Numbered from the stretch's first letter, positions 49,066 through 60,400 are shown. The stretch: 64,000 nucleotides of DNA from Planctomycetaceae bacterium (GCA_900299185.1 OMIV01000059.1:1-64000); one strand, 5' to 3'. A program made the numbers and translations. The notes: generated by a model from the letters alone, not told the origin.

Positions 49066-51759
49066 TTAAGCCTCGTCACCTTCGTTGAGTTTGTTGGGTT
49101 CGTCCTTCTTGTCGGTCGAGAAGTTGCTGCGGTACTTCAGATACAGAGCCGAGCCGCAGAGCACTAACACGCCCAGCAAGATGAAGGCCACAATGCGATA
49201 GATCTGGTCGAGTCGTTCCAAGTCCACAATGAAGATCTTGCCGGCCACGATCAGGAACAATCCCAAGCCCACCAGTCGCATGGACCTGAGGTTCTTGCGG
49301 ATGCCGGTCAGGATCAGAGACAGCGCGAAGAGCGTCCACAGAATTGAGATACCGCCGGCCCTCAGCCCCGGCACGAAGTGATACAGGAACGTGTTGAGTT
49401 CCAGCGTCGTGAAGATGAACAACATCGACACGCTCGCCCATCCGAAGATCTTGCGAAGCTCGACCCCAGTCGCACTGCCCTTCAACCACACGAAGGCCAC
49501 CGCGAAGAACGCCACGATTGCTCCGAAGTCCAACAAGCGGAACGCGGCATCTCCAAAGACGTACTCGGGACCTTCATAGATCCAGCGACCGGTCAGGCCC
49601 CACGACATCACGTCGAACACAAACAACTTCAGCAACGTGCCGATCGTGAACATCACCAGCAACGCTTGCAGCAAGACATGGGAGCTGCGTCGAACTTGAG
49701 TCAGCAACGCGACGCACATGCCCAACCATAGCATGGTCATCATCGGCAAACGCAGTGGGTCGTAGAGGAAGCCGAACGTGCGGCTGAATTCCAGATTGAG
49801 ATAGATGAAGCCCATGCCAAACGCGGCAGCAACCAACGCCTTGATCGCCAGGTTGTCACCGATGAATCCGCCGATGTCGTTGCCTGCTCCAAAGGTGACT
49901 GAGCCACTCGGGCTGTGTTGCTTGAGCAAGCGGAACGCGCCGGCCAATGACCCGACCGGCACGCCGAACATGATCACTCGCTCGATCAGCAGCGGCAGAT
50001 AATCCGCCAACGCCATGTCCGCCGTCGTGCCATGACCGTACTGCGAACCAAGGTCCAAGATGCCAAACCGGAACAGCACCAATGCGTAGACCACATACGC
50101 CGCATGTCGCAGGAACTTGCTGTCGAGCTTCAGCGCGATCCACAGCAGGATCAACGCCTGCACTGACCAGCTCACCGTGATCCATTCGCGAGACAACAGC
50201 AACGGAATGGTGACAGTCAGGAAGAACGCCGCGAGCCCCGTGAAGGTCAGCATCAGCTCGCGATCAAGGACCTTCTTCGCCAAGCAGTAGTAGAGGTGAG
50301 CCGTGTAGAAGGCTGTCAAAGACAACGTCACCGCAGCCACCCACTTGGATGAGTAAGTCTGTTCGATGACGCCATAGCTGATGCCGAAGAAGATCGCGGC
50401 ATTCAGGAACAACACGATTACATCGAGCAGGTTGGACTTCGTTTGGTTTCTCAAGTTGAAGATGAAGACCATCGTCGAGAACAGCACGAAGAACACCGCC
50501 AAGAACGGCATGACCTCGTTGAAGTACTCGGGCTTGAAGTCATTCAACGAAGCCAGAGTCAGCAACCAGTTGCAAATGAAGGCCAAGTAATTGAGCAGCG
50601 GCCATTGCTTGCGACTGCAGACCCACAGCACGCCCACACCAAGGACCGTCATGTAGCCATAGAGTCCAAAGAAGTTGACGGCCCCCGTCGACAGCATGAT
50701 CGGCGTGCCGTACCCACCCAGCACTCCCAATACGGCCACCAACTTGGTGCGGAAGCGGATCGCTAAGCCACCGGCCAGAGCGGTCACGGCCGACATCAAG
50801 CCAAAGGCGGCTTCCGCCGGGATGAGTTTGTAGAAGGCTGCCGCTGCAAAGACGCTGAAGTAGAGCGCCGACAAACCGGCACCCATCAAACCATGTCCGA
50901 GCAATTGGAACTTGCCGCCGAGCATCCTCACGCCGCCGATCAACAGCCCCAGACCAGTCGCTGCGGCTAGTCCCACGCGAGCCGTTTCGCTGAGGTATTG
51001 ATGCTCGATCGAGTACTTCAAGAAGAAGCCGATACCCACCACCAACAACAGCACGCCGATGCGCAGCAACCACTGACTGGCCACCGCGTACTCAACCGAG
51101 ACGCCCGTCGGAATGTGCTCTTCGCCAACGATGATCCAGTTCCAAATCTTGCGGAGCACTTCAGCCGCAGCCGCTTCAAAGCGACTGGGTTCTTTGACTT
51201 TCTTGACCGGCATTGGTTCGACGGACTTCTTCGCGTAAGCACCTTCAGTCTTGGAAGAAGCGGAACCCGATGCCTGACGCACGAACTCGCTGGCATGACT
51301 TTGGAGCTTGTAAGACTCGGGCTCGGCTTCGAAGACTTCGACCAATTCCACCGAGTCGTCATCAGAGGCCAGCGGTTTCGTCGTCGCTGCGATCGGAACG
51401 ACGGTCGGTTTCGAAATCGGCTCGACCTTCACTGGCGAGACAGTTGGTTCGACCGGCGCTACCGAGCGGCTGACTTCCGGCGGCACGGCGACTGGCGCCG
51501 GCACGGGTGCTTGAGGTTTGATCTCTTGCGGCAGGTTCGCATCGCTCAGCTTGCGTTCTAAGCCATCGATACTTGCCTGTAGCGCGGTGAGTTGTTTGGC
51601 GAGCTTCGCCGAGTCTCGCTGCTGATCGGTTCTCAAAGTACTGAAGTGCTGAAGTACGTCGTTCCGCAATGAACTCAATTGGAACAACGCTGCAATTGGT
51701 CCGAACACGACCACCAGCAGAGCGATCAGGCCCATGCAGAAAAAGATTCCCTCGTCCAT
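49066..51759 (-). CDS. DUF2339 multi-spanning membrane protein
   Basis: An 897-residue protein. An N-terminal membrane segment (about 5-27) is followed by a coiled coil (about 30-75, [17 protein letters not shown]), a Pro/Val-rich linker to about 180, and then more than 20 hydrophobic segments. Characteristic pieces are [52 protein letters not shown] and [20 protein letters not shown]. This matches DUF2339 (PF10101). Members of the family are large inner-membrane proteins of unknown function, possibly acting in envelope maintenance or transport. It stands alone, convergent with the GT4 gene. Confidence 0.88.
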   Translation of the reverse strand: MDEGIFFCMGLIALLVVVFGPIAALFQLSSLRNDVLQHFSTLRTDQQRDSAKLAKQLTALQASIDGLERKLSDANLPQEIKPQAPVPAPVAVPPEVSRSVAPVEPTVSPVKVEPISKPTVVPIAATTKPLASDDDSVELVEVFEAEPESYKLQSHASEFVRQASGSASSKTEGAYAKKSVEPMPVKKVKEPSRFEAAAAEVLRKIWNWIIVGEEHIPTGVSVEYAVASQWLLRIGVLLLVVGIGFFLKYSIEHQYLSETARVGLAAATGLGLLIGGVRMLGGKFQLLGHGLMGAGLSALYFSVFAAAAFYKLIPAEAAFGLMSAVTALAGGLAIRFRTKLVAVLGVLGGYGTPIMLSTGAVNFFGLYGYMTVLGVGVLWVCSRKQWPLLNYLAFICNWLLTLASLNDFKPEYFNEVMPFLAVFFVLFSTMVFIFNLRNQTKSNLLDVIVLFLNAAIFFGISYGVIEQTYSSKWVAAVTLSLTAFYTAHLYYCLAKKVLDRELMLTFTGLAAFFLTVTIPLLLSREWITVSWSVQALILLWIALKLDSKFLRHAAYVVYALVLFRFGILDLGSQYGHGTTADMALADYLPLLIERVIMFGVPVGSLAGAFRLLKQHSPSGSVTFGAGNDIGGFIGDNLAIKALVAAAFGMGFIYLNLEFSRTFGFLYDPLRLPMMTMLWLGMCVALLTQVRRSSHVLLQALLVMFTIGTLLKLFVFDVMSWGLTGRWIYEGPEYVFGDAAFRLLDFGAIVAFFAVAFVWLKGSATGVELRKIFGWASVSMLFIFTTLELNTFLYHFVPGLRAGGISILWTLFALSLILTGIRKNLRSMRLVGLGLFLIVAGKIFIVDLERLDQIYRIVAFILLGVLVLCGSALYLKYRSNFSTDKKDEPNKLNEGDEA

Positions 51760-52003
51760 TGCAGTCTCACTGTTTGATGGGGACTCGCGATGCCGCTTCT
51801 CGACTGAATCGCCAGGTCTTGATTCAGATCATGTCACTCACCGAGCCAAAGCGAACTTTGCCGGAACTTATAACGCGACATTCTCGCAACATGCTCTTAA
51901 CGCAGTTCGACAAACCTGTCGCACACGAAATCAAGTATCGAGCGTGCGTAACAGCGACTCCGTTCGCAGGTCGTGGAACCTTCTGCTCCAAATACCTCAC
52001 CAA

Positions 52004-52040
52004 ACAAAAAGGCCGAGCTGCTGAGCAACTCGGCCTTTTC
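52004..52040 (-). terminator. Rho-independent terminator of pgi
   Basis: On the minus strand, AAAAGGCCGAG and CTCGGCCTTTTT form a stem with at least seven G/C-rich pairs around an 11-base loop, followed by a run of T. It lies about 33 bases after the glucose-6-phosphate isomerase stop. Confidence 0.88.
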
Positions 52041-52073
52041 GCGATGAAGCACGTTCTGAAGACGGTCCGACAC

Positions 52074-53477
52074 TTAGCCCTTCAGCAATCGCATGGTCGC
52101 CTTCTTGTAGGCTTCCACACCGGGCTGACCGTAGGGATTGATGCCCAGCAAGCGGCCTTCGACCACCGTGGCCAACATCAGCATTTGGAACACCTGGCCG
52201 AGGCTGTATTCACTCAACTTCGGCAACACCAAGTCCGTCGTGGGTCGACGGTCTGCCGCGTAGGCTTCGTTGGTGCCTTGGATCGCCGCCGACAGCACGT
52301 TGGAGACGGTCTTCTTTTGGTACTGATTCAGATCGTCATGATCGGTCGCGAAGGCCGGAATGCCGACAGCGGGAAGAGCATGCTGCTCGACGATCACATT
52401 CGTAATGAGCTTGTCTCGGCAACCCTCTTGATGCTGCTGGCCTCGACTGTGGAGGTCGCGTGTGTTGACGACGGTAATGGGCGTCGCACCGCGGCCGTCT
52501 TTGCCGATGCTCTCTGACAGCAGTTGGTCATACCAGAAGCCGACGGACTCCAACTTCTTGCCCCACGTCGACAACAACCGAATGTGCTGCCCAGTCATCT
52601 CATAAAGATGCCCGATGCCGGTGTAGTCCAGAACTGGATTCTGACCGGTTGGTGCCGTGAAGAACGACTGCGTCATGTCGGCAGCACCTTGCAGCAATTG
52701 GACGATGTCCAGCCCCATGATGGCTGCCGGAAGCAAGCCCACTGCCGTCAGGATCGAGAAGCGACCTCCAATGCCATCGGGGATCGGAAACACCGACTGA
52801 TAGCCTTGCTCGTTGGTGACGTTGCGAAGCTTGCCCGTCTCGCCGGTGATCGACGCGATGGCTTGCTTCAGATCTGCCGAGCCCGCTCCGAAATAGTCTT
52901 CAGCCGCCTTGCGAAACACTCGGAATGCGATGGCCGTTTCGAGCGTGCCACCAGACTTACTGATGACGACAGTCGCCCAGCGATCGTTCACGGTCTTCGG
53001 AGCCGATGCCGATTGCGGCAGCATTTCGACAAGCGCTCGCAACGCATCGCTGTCGAGGTTGTTGCCTTCGAAGTAGATGCGTGGCACGCCACGCCGAGCA
53101 TCGCGTGAGAGTTCGTTATGGAACGGATGGCAGAGCGCATCAAACAGCGCCTTGGCTCCCATGTACGAACCGCCGATACCCAGCAGGACAACTCGGTCGA
53201 AGTTCTCGCGCAGGCGTTTGGCGGCGATCTGAATCTGGCCGAGCTGGCTAGCATCGCCCTTGGCTTTCAATTCATCCAGCAGCCGTTGCGGCCATTCAAT
53301 GAAGCCGGAATCGAGCGGCTGCATGTGAGCCGGAATTGAGGCCTTGGAATTGTAGAGCTGCACCTCGTCGCGCACGGCTTGGCGAGCGTTCTCCAGCAGT
53401 GGGCAAACCGAGTCCCACGCCACTGGCGACAAATACTTATGAGCGGCGGATGGGTCGTAGCGAAGCGTATCGGGCAT
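52074..53477 (-). CDS. pgi: Glucose-6-phosphate isomerase
   Basis: A 467-residue protein that interconverts glucose-6-phosphate and fructose-6-phosphate in glycolysis and gluconeogenesis. VVLLGIGGSYMGAKALFDAL holds the phosphate-binding GIGGS. VVISKSGGTLETAIAFRVF holds SKSG-T-x-E-T. DGIGGRFSILTAVGLLPAAI matches PGI signature 1, and LLGINPYGQPGVEAYKKATM matches signature 2. QHALPAVGIPAFATDH carries the His region. It is of the short bacterial type (about 450 residues) and not the 550-residue E. coli type. AAGGAGA precedes the ATG. The gene is monocistronic with its own terminator. Confidence 0.96.
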   Translation of the reverse strand: MPDTLRYDPSAAHKYLSPVAWDSVCPLLENARQAVRDEVQLYNSKASIPAHMQPLDSGFIEWPQRLLDELKAKGDASQLGQIQIAAKRLRENFDRVVLLGIGGSYMGAKALFDALCHPFHNELSRDARRGVPRIYFEGNNLDSDALRALVEMLPQSASAPKTVNDRWATVVISKSGGTLETAIAFRVFRKAAEDYFGAGSADLKQAIASITGETGKLRNVTNEQGYQSVFPIPDGIGGRFSILTAVGLLPAAIMGLDIVQLLQGAADMTQSFFTAPTGQNPVLDYTGIGHLYEMTGQHIRLLSTWGKKLESVGFWYDQLLSESIGKDGRGATPITVVNTRDLHSRGQQHQEGCRDKLITNVIVEQHALPAVGIPAFATDHDDLNQYQKKTVSNVLSAAIQGTNEAYAADRRPTTDLVLPKLSEYSLGQVFQMLMLATVVEGRLLGINPYGQPGVEAYKKATMRLLKG

Positions 53478-53738
53478 GTCTGCGTTCTCCTTGCTGTATT
53501 GCCAGAGACTTCATCTCTCGGCATGTGCGTCATGGCGGTCACTGAGCGTCATGGGCTTGAGATCCATTCTGACCGAAAAGCCTCCATACTTCCCTCCTGC
53601 CGTGCGAGTCTACATCGAGTGAGTCAGAACTCCGTCAATCTGTCGACTGAGTGGTTCACCGGTCGAGTTCATAGAGATGATCCGTCGAGTCCCTTTGCTG
53701 TATTAACGCGCTCATGCGTCATCCAGAGGACGAACCAA

Positions 53739-54242
53739 ATGCTTCCGACTAATTCGACAGCAACGACTCTAACGATCCCATCAAATGCTCCGTCACGTCC
53801 TCCGTTTGACGAGTCGCTATTCGCCAATCTGGCGGAACTCGATCGCCTACTTGAATCGGCTGGCGACTTAGATCGTGAAACCGACGAGTACTTCCTAGGG
53901 ACGACCGAAAACAACCGTCGCCAAGATTGCCGCCAGCCCTTCTTGGCCGAGCTGGTTGTCGTGCTTGTTACACCACCCAACGAATTGCACCAATCATTTC
54001 AGTTCGTCCGAGGCTGGACCCGAAACCTCTCGCCAGGAGGAGTGGGCTTTGTGGTCTCTCAGAAGCTGCCGCCGGGGCGTCACATGATGCTGATTCGCCA
54101 TCCTGACTTTCAGGGGCTTAAGCACTTCTTCATCGGGACCATTCTGTGGGAACAGCAATCTGGATCCGATTGGGAATACGGCGCCGCGATCCGACCGTCA
54201 TTCAGCATTCATGATGAACTCGACTTCCTCAGCGGCACTTAG
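53739..54242 (+). CDS. PilZ-domain protein
   Basis: A 167-residue protein. After a Ser/Thr/Pro-rich start and an acidic helix (LAELDRLLESAGDLDRETDE) comes RRQDCRQPF, containing the R-x-x-x-R of PilZ. TRNLSPGGVGFVVSQKLPPG follows, containing N-x-S-x-x-G, a known variant of the D/N-x-S-x-x-G half of the c-di-GMP site. YGAAIRPSF is in the last strand. PilZ domains bind cyclic di-GMP and act as effectors of motility or polysaccharide production. No cyclase or phosphodiesterase gene is nearby. ATG 53739 is preferred; the frame is open upstream but runs antisense to pgi. Confidence 0.75.
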   Translation: MLPTNSTATTLTIPSNAPSRPPFDESLFANLAELDRLLESAGDLDRETDEYFLGTTENNRRQDCRQPFLAELVVVLVTPPNELHQSFQFVRGWTRNLSPGGVGFVVSQKLPPGRHMMLIRHPDFQGLKHFFIGTILWEQQSGSDWEYGAAIRPSFSIHDELDFLSGT

Positions 54243-54448
54243 CAGCGAAGCGATGTCGGCAGCCATAAAGAGTCTGACTCGGTTGAGCGAACGAGCGCAT
54301 CTCAAGCTCGTTCTCGACAGTGACTCTGCATTGCGGGTCCCTCGAATTCATGGCGAACTCGCTCCTGCCTTGGAGTGGTTGTGGTTCATCGGCCAGACTC
54401 TGCTTGAGTGCCTGGCTGACGAATCACACTTCTTGCAGGAGTCCGCTG

Positions 54449-55396
54449 ATGAATGCTTTCTCGCGTCGTGAGTTCTTGGCTGCGTCAGTTGCTGCCGGAG
54501 CAATCTCTTTCCTGAAAGACTTGCCGGCCGCTGAACCTGCCGCCGAACCGATCATCGACATCCATCAGCACACGAACTATCGCGACCGCACTGTCGCGCA
54601 ATTGGTGGCTCATCAGAAGACGATGGGAGTCACTCAAACAATCCTGCTGCCCGCAGGCACTCCGGTTGATCGACCATCGACGGGCGGGGGCAAGCACAAC
54701 TATCTCGGCGGCGTGGGAGCGGGCGGCAACGAGTCTGTCTTGGCCATGTCGCGGCAATACCCGAAGGAGTTCTTCTTCGGAGCCAACGACGTCACCGACT
54801 TGCCTGAAGCTCGCGGCGAAGTCGCCAAGTATCTGGACCTCGGCGGCATCATCATTGGCGAGCAAAAGTTCGGAGTGGAGTTGGACTCAGCCGAAAGTCA
54901 GACGCTCTACAAACTCGCTGCCGAGCATCGCGTGCCCATCCTATTGCACTTGCAGCACGGGACTTACAACCTCGGCTTCGAGCGGTTGCACAAGATGTTG
55001 GAGAAGTACCCACAGACCACCTTCATCGGCCACGCTCAAACATGGTGGGCCAACATCGACAAGAACCACACCGATCAGCGAGTGCTCTATCCCAAGGGCA
55101 AGGTCACGCCCGGCGGACTGACTGACCGCTACTTGGCCGACTATCCCAACATGTTCGCGGATATGTCTGCGGGATCGGGATTAAACGCTCTCACGCGCGA
55201 CGAAGACCACACGAGAGGATTCTTAGATCGTCATCAAGACAAGATCCTCTACGGCAGCGACTGCGATGACCGAGTCGGCTCCGGCCCGGCGTGCTCGGGC
55301 TCACAGACGATTGCCGCCATTCGCAAGCTCGCCCCCCACAAAGCCGCCGAGCGAAAGATCCTTTACGAGAACGCCAAGAAGTTGTTCCGCCTCTAG
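54449..55396 (+). CDS. Secreted amidohydrolase-family (PF04909-like) metal-dependent hydrolase
   Basis: A 315-residue protein. The leader MNAFSRREFLAASVAAGAIS is a good Tat signal (S-R-R-E-F-L). EPIIDIHQHTNYRDRTVAQL carries the H-x-H metal site. RVPILLHLQHGTYNLGF, TTFIGHAQTWWANIDKNH and DKILYGSDCDD supply the further His and the catalytic Asp. This is the amidohydrolase_2 TIM-barrel family (decarboxylases, lactonases and hydrolases); the substrate is unknown. AGGAG lies 8 bases before the ATG. It is the second + strand gene of a pair with the PilZ protein, but 206 bases separate them. Confidence 0.88.
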   Translation: MNAFSRREFLAASVAAGAISFLKDLPAAEPAAEPIIDIHQHTNYRDRTVAQLVAHQKTMGVTQTILLPAGTPVDRPSTGGGKHNYLGGVGAGGNESVLAMSRQYPKEFFFGANDVTDLPEARGEVAKYLDLGGIIIGEQKFGVELDSAESQTLYKLAAEHRVPILLHLQHGTYNLGFERLHKMLEKYPQTTFIGHAQTWWANIDKNHTDQRVLYPKGKVTPGGLTDRYLADYPNMFADMSAGSGLNALTRDEDHTRGFLDRHQDKILYGSDCDDRVGSGPACSGSQTIAAIRKLAPHKAAERKILYENAKKLFRL

Positions 55397-55417
55397 AGCT
55401 TGATCAGTTCTCGGCGT

Positions 55418-55467
55418 GCTCTGCTTCACTGCGGTGAAAGAATTCTTACCGCGGAGAAGCAGAGAGC
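55418..55467. repeat. Dispersed palindromic repeat, family A (copy 6)
   Basis: GCTCTGCTTCACTGCGGTGA then AAGAATTCTTACCGCGG and AGAAGCAGAGAGC. The outer arms GCTCTGCTTC and GAAGCAGAGAGC pair, and the inner CTGCGGT faces ACCGCGG. The loop GTGAAAGAATTC is shared with copy 1 at 150-223. It lies between convergent genes. Confidence 0.65.
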
Positions 55468-55528
55468 TGTTGCCGAGTCGTGCCATAGAGACAGCCTTGC
55501 CGCACAAGATCGAATCGTCTGGCTTCGC

Positions 55529-57118
55529 TTATCGAGCTTCGCGCTTCATGACGCGCCACCAACTGAAGTCCGCACCGGGGTGATCGGCAGGACCATCGAA
55601 GACTCGGGAATAGACCACTCCCATGAGCACTCCGGCGACGCACGGAACAGCGATGGCCCATTGCGGTGAGAGGTCGAAGTTCGCTGCCTGGAACGCATAG
55701 AGCTGTCGGTAGTAGCTCCAGTTGATCGACAGGAACAACGCCGCCGACGCCGATACCAACGCCGTCGTTCCACGTGCTCGCGGCACAAACATGCCGATCA
55801 AGAACAGAGACGCCAACGGACCGAGGAACATGTTGAACGCTCGCGGCATCAGATCGACGATGTTCTGTCCCGAGTTCCTCGACAACACCGCAATCAACAC
55901 CGCGAACAACGTCGCCAGAGTTCCCAGCACCAGCGTCAAGATGCGTGCGAGCTTGAGCTGCTCACGCTCCGTGCGCGGCTTGCCGTCGATTCTCTGGACC
56001 AAGTCATTCGAAGCCACCGCGGTAATGCTGTTAACTCCCGAAACCAACGTTTGCATGGCATCGCACAAGAAGTTGGCGAGCACCAAACCTCCGCATCCAA
56101 TCGGCAATTGATGGGCGTAGAAGTACGGCATGATCTTGTCGCCGTTGTCCGTTGGCTTCAGGTCATTCGCGAGATACGTCGGGTGTTGCAGATAGAAGAA
56201 CAACAGAGCAAAGCCCGCGAAGCCCAGCAGGATTCCGACCGACAGCGCCGACAGCATGTTGACGATGTAGCTGTTGCGAGCGGACGCCAACGACGTGGTG
56301 GAGAAGTACCGCTGCAACACGACTTGATCAGAAGCGTGCGTGCAAATCTGCCAGAAGAACCCATTGATCACGACCCAGCCGATCGACATCCGCACGGACG
56401 GATTAAGGCTGAAGAGCGGCGGACTCGTATGAGCTTTGAAGCCCTCTGAGTTCGACACCACCTGCCACCAATCAGACGGCCCAGCGCCGGTCGTCGCCCA
56501 CACATAGACCACGATGACCGCTGCTCCGCCGAGCAACATCACGGCTTGCAACACGTCGGTCCAAACGACAGCCGTCAGGCCACCCAAGCACGTATAGATC
56601 GTCGCCGCGATGCCCATCACCGTGATGACCGTGAAGAGATCGATCTCGGCCATACTCGCGATTGCCGTCGACCCGGCGAACATCACCATCGCGATCCAAC
56701 CCAGCCTCAAGCAGAAGAACATGACGCTCGCCATCAATCGCACGCGGTAGTCGAAACGATGTTCGAGGTACTCGTAGGCACTCGTCATCTTCAGCCGCAT
56801 GAAGAACGGGATGAAGAAGGGAATGACGATGAACATCGCGAGCGGGAATGCCAGATACATCCACAAGATCGCGACGCCATGCTTGATCATCTCTCCGGGT
56901 ATGCCGAGGTAGCTGATGGTCGACAAGAGCGTCGCCATGATGCTCAGCCCGACCGCGAACCACGGCAGCCGACGCCCGCCCAAGAAGAAATCGTCCGCGT
57001 CCTTCTGATGCCTCGACGTGTACCAGACGATGCCCGCAGTGATGAGCAAGTAGCCGAAGACCATCAGGTAATCGAGCCAGGCCATAGAGGCATGCGGAGG
57101 CGGTGCGGTCTGAAACAC
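55529..57118 (-). CDS. Sodium:solute symporter (SSS family)
   Basis: A 529-residue protein with about 13 membrane segments. Conserved SSS features are DADDFFLGGRRLPWFAVGLS near the N-terminus, STISYLGIPGEMIKHGVAIL, TCLGGLTAVVWTDVLQAVML (the G-G-L-x-A-V-x-x-T-D-x-x-Q signature), and ASDQVVLQRYFSTTSLASAR. SSS transporters import sugars, amino acids, vitamins or organic acids with Na+; the substrate cannot be read from sequence. The start is GTG 57118 with a strong AGGAG 6 bases upstream. It stands alone, convergent with the amidohydrolase. Confidence 0.93.
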   Translation of the reverse strand: MFQTAPPPHASMAWLDYLMVFGYLLITAGIVWYTSRHQKDADDFFLGGRRLPWFAVGLSIMATLLSTISYLGIPGEMIKHGVAILWMYLAFPLAMFIVIPFFIPFFMRLKMTSAYEYLEHRFDYRVRLMASVMFFCLRLGWIAMVMFAGSTAIASMAEIDLFTVITVMGIAATIYTCLGGLTAVVWTDVLQAVMLLGGAAVIVVYVWATTGAGPSDWWQVVSNSEGFKAHTSPPLFSLNPSVRMSIGWVVINGFFWQICTHASDQVVLQRYFSTTSLASARNSYIVNMLSALSVGILLGFAGFALLFFYLQHPTYLANDLKPTDNGDKIMPYFYAHQLPIGCGGLVLANFLCDAMQTLVSGVNSITAVASNDLVQRIDGKPRTEREQLKLARILTLVLGTLATLFAVLIAVLSRNSGQNIVDLMPRAFNMFLGPLASLFLIGMFVPRARGTTALVSASAALFLSINWSYYRQLYAFQAANFDLSPQWAIAVPCVAGVLMGVVYSRVFDGPADHPGADFSWWRVMKREAR

Positions 57119-57463
57119 AGTGGCTCCTGTCGGTGAGTCGAATCAGCGGCCAGCATCATTCTAGCAGCCGCGGCACGCGACCTGTTGTCGTTCACAGTTC
57201 GCCGCAACCAGAACTCGATACCAGCCAGCCAGACGAGAATCATTCGCATTCAACAAATCGGCTGGCAGCGTACCGTGCCAGGGCGTCGTCACAACTCGAC
57301 GTGTGGAGAACTCTCGAAACGCCAGCCCCTTTGAAACGAAGCCGCAATTGCTTTCCAAAGCGGGTGCCACGTCCTGAGTACTCGAAGGGCGTGTGCTCAC
57401 ATCGCTCGACCACGCCCTTCCCGTTGGTCAGAGCGTGCCACCCAAGTCGGGGTGCAATTACGG
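57119..57463. repeat. Gene-free region with a large imperfect palindrome, family F (57361-57446)
   Basis: The right part holds GGGTGCCACGTCCTGAG, then GAAGGGCGTG, a short loop, CACGCCCTTC, and GCGTGCCACCC. The inner pair (AAGGGCGTG/CACGCCCTT) is perfect, and the outer pair is close to GGGTGGCACG with its complement. The structure spans about 85 bases. GTACCGTGCCAGGGCG earlier in the gap looks like part of the same type. No gene was found here. Confidence 0.5.
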
Positions 57464-60400
57464 CTACATTCCCGTTTGCTTGGCACCATCACTCAGAATG
57501 AGTCGCCTGAGATAGACCCCCGTGTTGCCAGCGGCGACTGGCACGCAGGTCACAACGATCTCGGTCGTTTTGCCAGCCAGTGGAGCCAGACTGACTCGCG
57601 CGTCTTGCCAACCCGAGGATGCGGTTTCGTCGTTGATGATCGACCGATGCAAGCGCTGCGAGCCGGCGTCGATGATGAGTTCCCAACTGCGACCGGCATC
57701 ATGACCGACTCGCAATTCAATGGCGGCATCGGCATTTGAGCCGACTGAAACCTGCCTCATGAAACGCACGGCGTCGAGCGGCACGTCAGGGAACTTCAGG
57801 TTCTGTTCGATCTGTTGCGCGCTGACCGTGATGGGAACCGCCAGCACTTGCTGCTCACCTCGAAACTCGGCGCGAATTCCCGCATCACGCGACTGAATCG
57901 GTGGCGCTAGCGCCACCCAACCGGCAGCCTGCTTGGCATACGCGTCGCGCCACATCGGAGTCAGCGTGCGTCGCGCGAAGCTCGGCCTCGCGAATGCGTT
58001 GGCGGGGAAACTGCTGCGCTGGAACTCCGAGAACCATCCGGCCCAGAGTGGCTGATCGACAGTAATAACAGCTCCACTCGCGACCGAAGCGCCATCATTG
58101 TTCGGCACGAGTTCGTAGATCTGCCGATCGAAGTCTGCTCGGCCCTTGCCGAAGAACCCGAAGACCTTGTTGTCGCTGATCAGCAACGGCCCGAATCGCG
58201 GCTCTCGGTCCACCAAGGCATCGAGTAACTGATAGCCCACTTCTTGCCCCGAGTTCGTATCGATCCACACCAGCGTCGGCATCTTGCGACCATCGGATCC
58301 ATCCGTGGTGCGCATTGTCACCAGCCTCGCAGGAGAAGCCGAACCACTCGCCGGAATGACGACGGCATCTAGCAAGTCGGCAGCTCGATAGCGCCACTCC
58401 AAGACTCCCGTCGCGACATCACGTGCTTCGATGCCGAACTGTGTTTCCAGCAGCAACCGACCGTCGCTCACACCCAACATGCGCCGCAGTTCGCTCGCCG
58501 ATCGACTCCAACGCACGCGACCACTCGCAACATCCAACGCTTCAATGACCGGCACTCCCGGCTGCGTCACCAACAAGAGTTCGCCTTGCAGCAACAACGG
58601 ATCGAACGCTCGTTGATAGCGGCCCGAGTCCATGACGGGCGGTTGCCATAACTGACGTCGCAACCAAACGGCTTGCCCCTGAGTGTCACAACAACCGACG
58701 ACGCCCGAGTACGCGAAAAAGACCAGCCCATTGCGGACCTCAACCTGACATGTCTGCCCGGCTAACAACGTATCGTCGAACAATCGCACGACCGGCGTTT
58801 CGCTGATGAGCCGCCCGGTTTCAGCCTGCAACGTCAACAGCCGCAACTCACCTGGCCCCGTCGGGCTGAGATCCACAGCGAAGACTTGCAGACGTCCGCG
58901 CGAGATCCACGGATCGGAAACAATGTTCGTCTTCACCGTCGTGCGCCATCGCAACTTGCCCGAAGACTTCTCGAAGCCATGCAACTCCGAGCCCTTCTTT
59001 GTGAGCCGCCGACAAAACACAGACTCGCCCACCACCAACGGTTGCATGGGCACCATGAGCAGTTGCTTGGCCAAACCGCGTTCGTCGCTCAGCGCGTTGT
59101 TCCATTCGATTTGACCGGATTCGAGATTCAGACAGGACACTTGAAAGCGATTGCTCAAGAACGCGTGCGAGTCGCTGACGGTGATCGCGAACTGCCGCGA
59201 GAACCAGTCGATGTCTGGCGCTGCCGAGTCCCCAACTCGATCGGCTTGTTCGCCCGCATATCGCCCGCGAGCTTCCAGTCGATAGCTCCCGAACGACAGC
59301 ACTTGCGCGGATGACACCGTTCTTACAGTCGTTTGAGATCGCTGCGTCGCCACATCTCCCGACCGGACTTCGCCGATGTCCGTTAAGAACTCGCGCGATA
59401 ACTCATCCAACTGCTGCTTCGTCAGCGATTGCTCGCCGAAGGCCACAGTCGAAGTCAGCGTGGCCGACTCTTCCTGCCCCAACATCGCGGCGACGAGCTG
59501 CATGCGAGCGGCCAATTCGAGCGTCGCGGTTGTTTGCACTTGCGAGTTCCTCGCAAAGCCATCTTTCGCTCGTTGGTAGTGTCCCTGAGCTTGAGCAAAG
59601 TCGCCCGCAGCAAAGGCTCGATCACCCAACCAACGCTCGCTCTCAGCGGCGGCCAACGTGCCATAGAACTGAATGGTCGCCGCTTCGAGCACCGGCACGT
59701 CTCCGGCTTCCATCGCTTGCCGCACTCGCAATCGTCCGGTCGCTCCATACTTGTCGTTCATCGCCAACCGCAACTCGGGATGCTCTTCCATCGCCGACGC
59801 AACCGCTCGCGGAAACGACACCAGCAACTGCTGATCGCGCGAGTCCGGCAAGATGCCCAGCATCTGCCCATTCGCGGCGGCTCCAATGATTTGGCATGCA
59901 TCACCAAACGCCTGCCCGCCGATCGCCGCATTGAACTCGGCCATCACGTTGTAAGCTTCCTTACTCAACGGCTGAGCCAACGCATGTCGGATCAAAGGCG
60001 GCGTCGACTTCCAACGACGTGGCAATGTCAGCCGCCGCAATTGAGCTTCGCCATCTAGCCCGCTGTGTGAATTCAATTCGGACCACAAGACGGTGTTGAA
60101 AATGGGATCTGCTGAGGTCCACCAAAACTGCAATGGGTGCGAGTCCGTCACGAAGAACGTCAGCCGATCAATCCAAGCCAGCGTGTCGGCAGATCGCCCG
60201 GCATGCACCAGCGATACCAGCTCGCGACGAGTGGGCTCGAACGGAATCAACTTCATGTGAGTCGCCGAACGCAGCGGCTGTACGAGCAAGGCTTCGAGGA
60301 AGCGTTCGCCGATCACTCGTCGCTGCACTTCACCTTGAGCCAGCGGCAAGCCATCGCTCAGCCCAATCCATTTATCAGCCACCGCCGACCACAACTGAGC

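Noticed and set aside
141-55467. CRISPR array
   Set aside because: The family A and B repeats are far apart, palindromic and without regular spacers or cas genes.
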